Positions 7,183 through 9,620 of a DNA stretch of 9,620 nt are shown in pieces. Below the pieces are notes generated by a model, which was not told the DNA's origin, searched no databases, and worked only from the letters and a program-made list of their open reading frames with translations. Positions within the stretch are counted from its first letter, which is position 1. Each line of letters begins with the position of its first letter. Position numbers and translations under genes: made by a program. Location of the stretch: the NCBI GenBank assembly GCA_003164825.1, contig PLUH01000085.1:1-9620 (forward strand). The letters are read 5' to 3'. Source of the stretch: Hyphomicrobiales bacterium. Its GTDB lineage: Bacteria; Pseudomonadota; Alphaproteobacteria; Rhizobiales; Beijerinckiaceae.

Positions 7183-7239
7183 ATGAGGGCGCGCCTTTCA
7201 ATGTTCCATGTCCCATCGCCCGAAAGCCGCAGACCATGA
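7183..7239 (+). CDS. 18-codon ORF coupled to the sugar kinase (leader peptide or gene remnant)
   Basis: ATG at 7183 follows a strong GGAGGAGGA (7171-7179), the best ribosome site in this half of the window. The frame encodes MRARLSMFHVPSPESRRP and stops at TGA 7237-7239, which overlaps the kinase ATG (7236) as ATGA. The kinase itself has only a weak site of its own, so ribosomes ending here could re-initiate on it. The peptide has no recognisable family. It may be a translational leader or the stub of an upstream operon gene fused by a deletion. Confidence 0.35.
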   Translation: MRARLSMFHVPSPESRRP

Positions 7240-8213
7240 ATCGGATCGCCCCCGACGCGCTCGGCCCGACCGTCACGATCGGAGAAATACTCGTGGAGAT
7301 CATGGCGACAAGCCGCGGCGACGGCTTTCTCGCGCCCACGACGCTCGCCGGCCCCTATCCGAGCGGCGCCCCGGCGATCTTCATCGACCAATGCGCTCGG
7401 ATCGGCGGTTCCGCCGGGATCGTCGCCTGCGTCGGAGACGACGATTTCGGCAAGCTCAATGTCGAGCGCCTGCGCCGCGACGGCGCCGACGTCTCCGCGA
7501 TCTCGGTCAGCCCCGACTATCCAACCGGCAGCGCCTTCGTCCGCTACCGCGAGGACGGATCGAGGGACTTCGTCTACAACATCGCGAAATCAGCGGCCGC
7601 GCTGGTCAGCCTGACTGACGAGGCAAAGGCCTTGTTCGCCCGCGCGGGCCATCTCCACATGATGGGCACCGCCTTCAGCATTCCTAGCCTCTGGGACGTT
7701 CTCGAGCACGCTCTCGCTGTCATCAAGGGGCGCGGCGGCACGATCTCGGTCGATCCGAATCTGCGCAAAGAGCTTCTCAATCAGGGGCAGACGCGGGCGC
7801 GCTTCGCGCGGATGCTCGACGCCGCCGATCTGGTGCTGCCCTCGGGCGACGAGCTCGAAACTGCGACCGGCCTCGGAGATGAAGCCGCGGCGGTCGCGGC
7901 GCTGCTCGCGCGCGGCGTCGACGAGGTGGTGATCAAGCGCGGCCGGATGGGCTCCTCGCTGTTCGCCGCCGGAGGGGCGCGCGTCGATCGTCCCGCCTTC
8001 CTTGTCGAGGAGGTCGATCCGACAGGGGCGGGGGATTGCTTTGGCGGCGCTTATATCGCCTGCCGCCGCCTCGGAATGCCGGCAGAGGCGGCGCTAGACT
8101 ACGCAAATGCAGCCGGGGCCCGCAACGTCACGCGGCAGGGCCCGATGGAAGGGGCCGGCACGCGGGCCGAGCTTGAGGCGTTCATCGCCACCACGCCGAG
8201 GGTTCTTTCGTGA
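7236..8213 (+). CDS. PfkB-family sugar kinase, probable D-tagatose kinase
   Basis: Ribokinase/PfkB-fold kinase that phosphorylates a sugar with ATP in the cytoplasm. The 325-residue product has the substrate-binding segment GGSAGIVACVGDDDFG (57-72), SVDPNLR (171-177) and the C-terminal PfkB signature DPTGAGDCFGGAY (261-273), in which D267 is the expected catalytic base and GAGD forms the anion hole. Length is normal. Its stop overlaps the next gene's start (GTGA), so the two are translationally coupled. In Agrobacterium a PfkB kinase beside a GatZ homologue phosphorylates D-tagatose to D-tagatose 6-phosphate in galactitol catabolism, and that is the favoured assignment here. Kinase class is secure; substrate is inferred from the neighbour only, and fructose or another ketose is possible. 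The ATG at 7236 is chosen from the ATGA overlap with the preceding short frame. Confidence 0.88.
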   Translation: MNRIAPDALGPTVTIGEILVEIMATSRGDGFLAPTTLAGPYPSGAPAIFIDQCARIGGSAGIVACVGDDDFGKLNVERLRRDGADVSAISVSPDYPTGSAFVRYREDGSRDFVYNIAKSAAALVSLTDEAKALFARAGHLHMMGTAFSIPSLWDVLEHALAVIKGRGGTISVDPNLRKELLNQGQTRARFARMLDAADLVLPSGDELETATGLGDEAAAVAALLARGVDEVVIKRGRMGSSLFAAGGARVDRPAFLVEEVDPTGAGDCFGGAYIACRRLGMPAEAALDYANAAGARNVTRQGPMEGAGTRAELEAFIATTPRVLS

Positions 8214-9493
8214 TCGACGCTCTCACGACGCTCGCCGCCTCGCGGAGGGAGGGGACGGCGAAGGGGATGCCGTCTGTCTGCTCCGCCCATCCGCTGGTGG
8301 TCAAGGCCGCCGCGCGCGAGGCCGCAGACGCCGGGGCGCCTCTGCTGATTGAGGCGACCTGCAACCAGGTCAACCAGTTCGGCGGCTACACGGGCATGCA
8401 GCCAGCCGATTTCGTGAGCGGGACGATGGACATTGCGCGCCGGGAAAACCTGCCCGCCGGTCGCCTCATCTTCGGCGGCGACCATCTCGGCCCAAACCCA
8501 TGGCGCGACGAGCCGGCCGAGTCGGCGATGCGCAAGGCAGAAGACATGGTGGATGCCTACGCGCGGGCCGGCTTTCGGAAGCTCCATCTCGACGCGTCGA
8601 TGGGCTGCGGGGGTGAAGCGGAGCCGCTGGGCGACGCGACGATTGCGGAGCGCGCGGCAAGACTGGCTGCCCGGGCCGAACGCACGGCCGCCGCGCTCGG
8701 AGGCGCCATGCCGGTTTATGTGATCGGCACCGAGGTTCCCCCGCCGGGAGGTGCGCACCACGCCATTTCGGAGATCGAGCCCACGAGCCTCGAAGAGGCG
8801 CGCAACACTCTGGAGGTCCACCGCGAGGTTTTCCGCCGCCACGGACTCGACGGAGCGCTGTCCTGCGTCATCGCCATCGTCGTGCAACCGGGCGTCGAAT
8901 TCGGCAACGAGAACGTCATCCTGTATGACCGTGCGCGCGCCGCGCGGCTTCCCGCCCTGCTCGCGGAAGAGCCGAACCTCGTCTATGAGGCGCATTCTAC
9001 CGACTATCAGGGCCCGCGACCCCTGCGCGCGTTGGTCGAGGACGGGTTCGCTATCCTGAAAGTTGGTCCGGAGCTGACCTATCGGTTGCGGGAGGCGCTC
9101 TACGGCCTAGACCTGATTGCGAGCGACCTTTTTCCCGACTACGGCCCCCGCGCCCTTTATGCGGCGATGGAACAGGCAATGCTGGCGGACGAAAGCCACT
9201 GGCGGAGCCACTACCGGGGAACACCCGCTCATCAGCGGCTCGGGCGGCACTACTCGTTTTCGGACCGCATCCGATACTACTGGGGCCAGCCCGGACCAAC
9301 GGCGGCGGTCGAGCGCCTCGTCGCGACTTTGACCGGGCGGACCGTGCCAATCACGCTGTTCCGCCAGCACCTGCCAACCTTCGAGACCTTCGCCGGCAAG
9401 CCGCTGGAGCCGAGCGAACTGGTCATTTCTGCTGTCCGTCGCGGGCTCGAGGACTACCGCTATGCCGCCTCCGGGGCGGCGAACCGGTCTTGA
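8210..9493 (+). CDS. gatZ: GatZ/KbaZ-family protein, probable D-tagatose-6-phosphate 4-epimerase
   Basis: The 427-residue product is full length for the GatZ/KbaZ family. Conserved blocks are IEATCNQVNQFGGYTGM (47-63), GGDHLGPNPW (89-98), LHLDASMG (125-132), IGTEVPPPGGAHHA (172-185), VVQPGVEFGNENV (224-236), YEAHSTDYQ (259-267) and LKVGPELTYRLREAL (283-297). In enterobacteria GatZ/KbaZ was described as the non-catalytic subunit of class II tagatose-1,6-bisphosphate aldolase. In Agrobacterium a homologue is an enzyme that epimerises D-tagatose 6-phosphate to D-fructose 6-phosphate. No GatY/KbaY aldolase subunit and no tagatose-6-phosphate kinase is seen here, and a sugar kinase is coupled directly, which favours the epimerase role. 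The GTG at 8210 overlaps the kinase stop (GTGA), with GAGGG at 8198-8202 as ribosome site. Confidence 0.87.
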   Translation: MIDALTTLAASRREGTAKGMPSVCSAHPLVVKAAAREAADAGAPLLIEATCNQVNQFGGYTGMQPADFVSGTMDIARRENLPAGRLIFGGDHLGPNPWRDEPAESAMRKAEDMVDAYARAGFRKLHLDASMGCGGEAEPLGDATIAERAARLAARAERTAAALGGAMPVYVIGTEVPPPGGAHHAISEIEPTSLEEARNTLEVHREVFRRHGLDGALSCVIAIVVQPGVEFGNENVILYDRARAARLPALLAEEPNLVYEAHSTDYQGPRPLRALVEDGFAILKVGPELTYRLREALYGLDLIASDLFPDYGPRALYAAMEQAMLADESHWRSHYRGTPAHQRLGRHYSFSDRIRYYWGQPGPTAAVERLVATLTGRTVPITLFRQHLPTFETFAGKPLEPSELVISAVRRGLEDYRYAASGAANRS

Positions 9494-9506
9494 ATCCCGC
9501 CGCGCC

Positions 9507-9620
9507 TCATTGAGACAGCGACCGTAGTTTTGATAGGAGGTCGGCGGCTTCGCGCTGCTGCGTCGCGGCCTTGCGGTACGCCCCGAGCGCGAGTTCGTAG
9601 ACAGGCTTCGCGGCCGGGTC
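9507..9620 (-). CDS. C-terminal end of an unidentified convergent gene (partial)
   Basis: The minus strand is open from the window edge to a TGA (complement of 9507-9509), giving DPAAKPVYELALGAYRKAAT, then QQREAADLLSKLRSLSQ. The 37 residues look like a helical C-terminus rich in Ala, Lys and Gln, and codon use matches the neighbours. It lies 13 bases from the 3' end of gatZ, a tail-to-tail arrangement with no room for separate terminators. A sugar-kinase C-terminus is one possibility given the context, but nothing in these residues proves a family. Confidence 0.5.
   Translation of the reverse strand, partial: DPAAKPVYELALGAYRKAATQQREAADLLSKLRSLSQ

Overview
The window is high-GC DNA with dense, short-spaced operons, GTG starts and GC-rich palindromic intergenic repeats. 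Together with the protein families present, this suggests an alphaproteobacterium of the Hyphomicrobiales (Bradyrhizobium, Methylocystis or Beijerinckiaceae-like). That placement is inference from style and family resemblance; no rRNA or other marker gene is present.

Region 1 (1-4663, + strand) is the distal part of a branched-chain-amino-acid-type (HAAT) ABC transporter operon. It reads livM permease, periplasmic binding protein, livF ATPase, then a PaaK-like adenylate-forming CoA ligase. LivH and LivG partners are not in the window and are expected upstream. A CoA ligase at the end of such an operon suggests that the imported solute is a carboxylic acid, perhaps aromatic, that is activated to its CoA thioester on entry. 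Palindromic repeats lie ahead of livM (2-87) and between the binding-protein and ATPase genes (2542-2606).

Region 2 (4664-5544) has no intact gene. It holds two decayed insertion-sequence fragments: the C-terminal end of an ISL3-type transposase (+ strand, one frameshift) and the N-terminal half of an IS630-type transposase (- strand, one amber codon). The apparent ISL3 terminus abuts the broken IS630 reading frame at about 5044/5045, which looks like one IS having inserted into another followed by deletion.

Region 3 (5545-5867) has a single cold-shock-domain protein gene and a short intergenic stretch with a possible remnant of a small gene.

Region 4 (5868-9506) is a carbohydrate or 2-hydroxyacid metabolism block. 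On the - strand is an FAD-linked oxidase of the GlcD / D-2-hydroxyacid dehydrogenase type whose N-terminus is damaged. Divergent from it on the + strand are a PfkB-family sugar kinase and a GatZ/KbaZ-family protein, joined by a GTGA overlap. By analogy with the Agrobacterium galactitol pathway this pair is best read as a D-tagatose kinase and a D-tagatose-6-phosphate 4-epimerase, together feeding fructose 6-phosphate. A tiny ORF with a strong ribosome binding site and a preceding stem-loop sits just upstream of the kinase.

The window ends with the C-terminal 37 codons of an unidentified convergent gene (9507-9620, - strand). I see no CRISPR array, tRNA, rRNA or clearly novel defence or biosynthetic system. 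The most notable features are the transporter-ligase coupling, the nested IS scar, the damaged oxidase, and the unusual leader of the kinase-epimerase pair.
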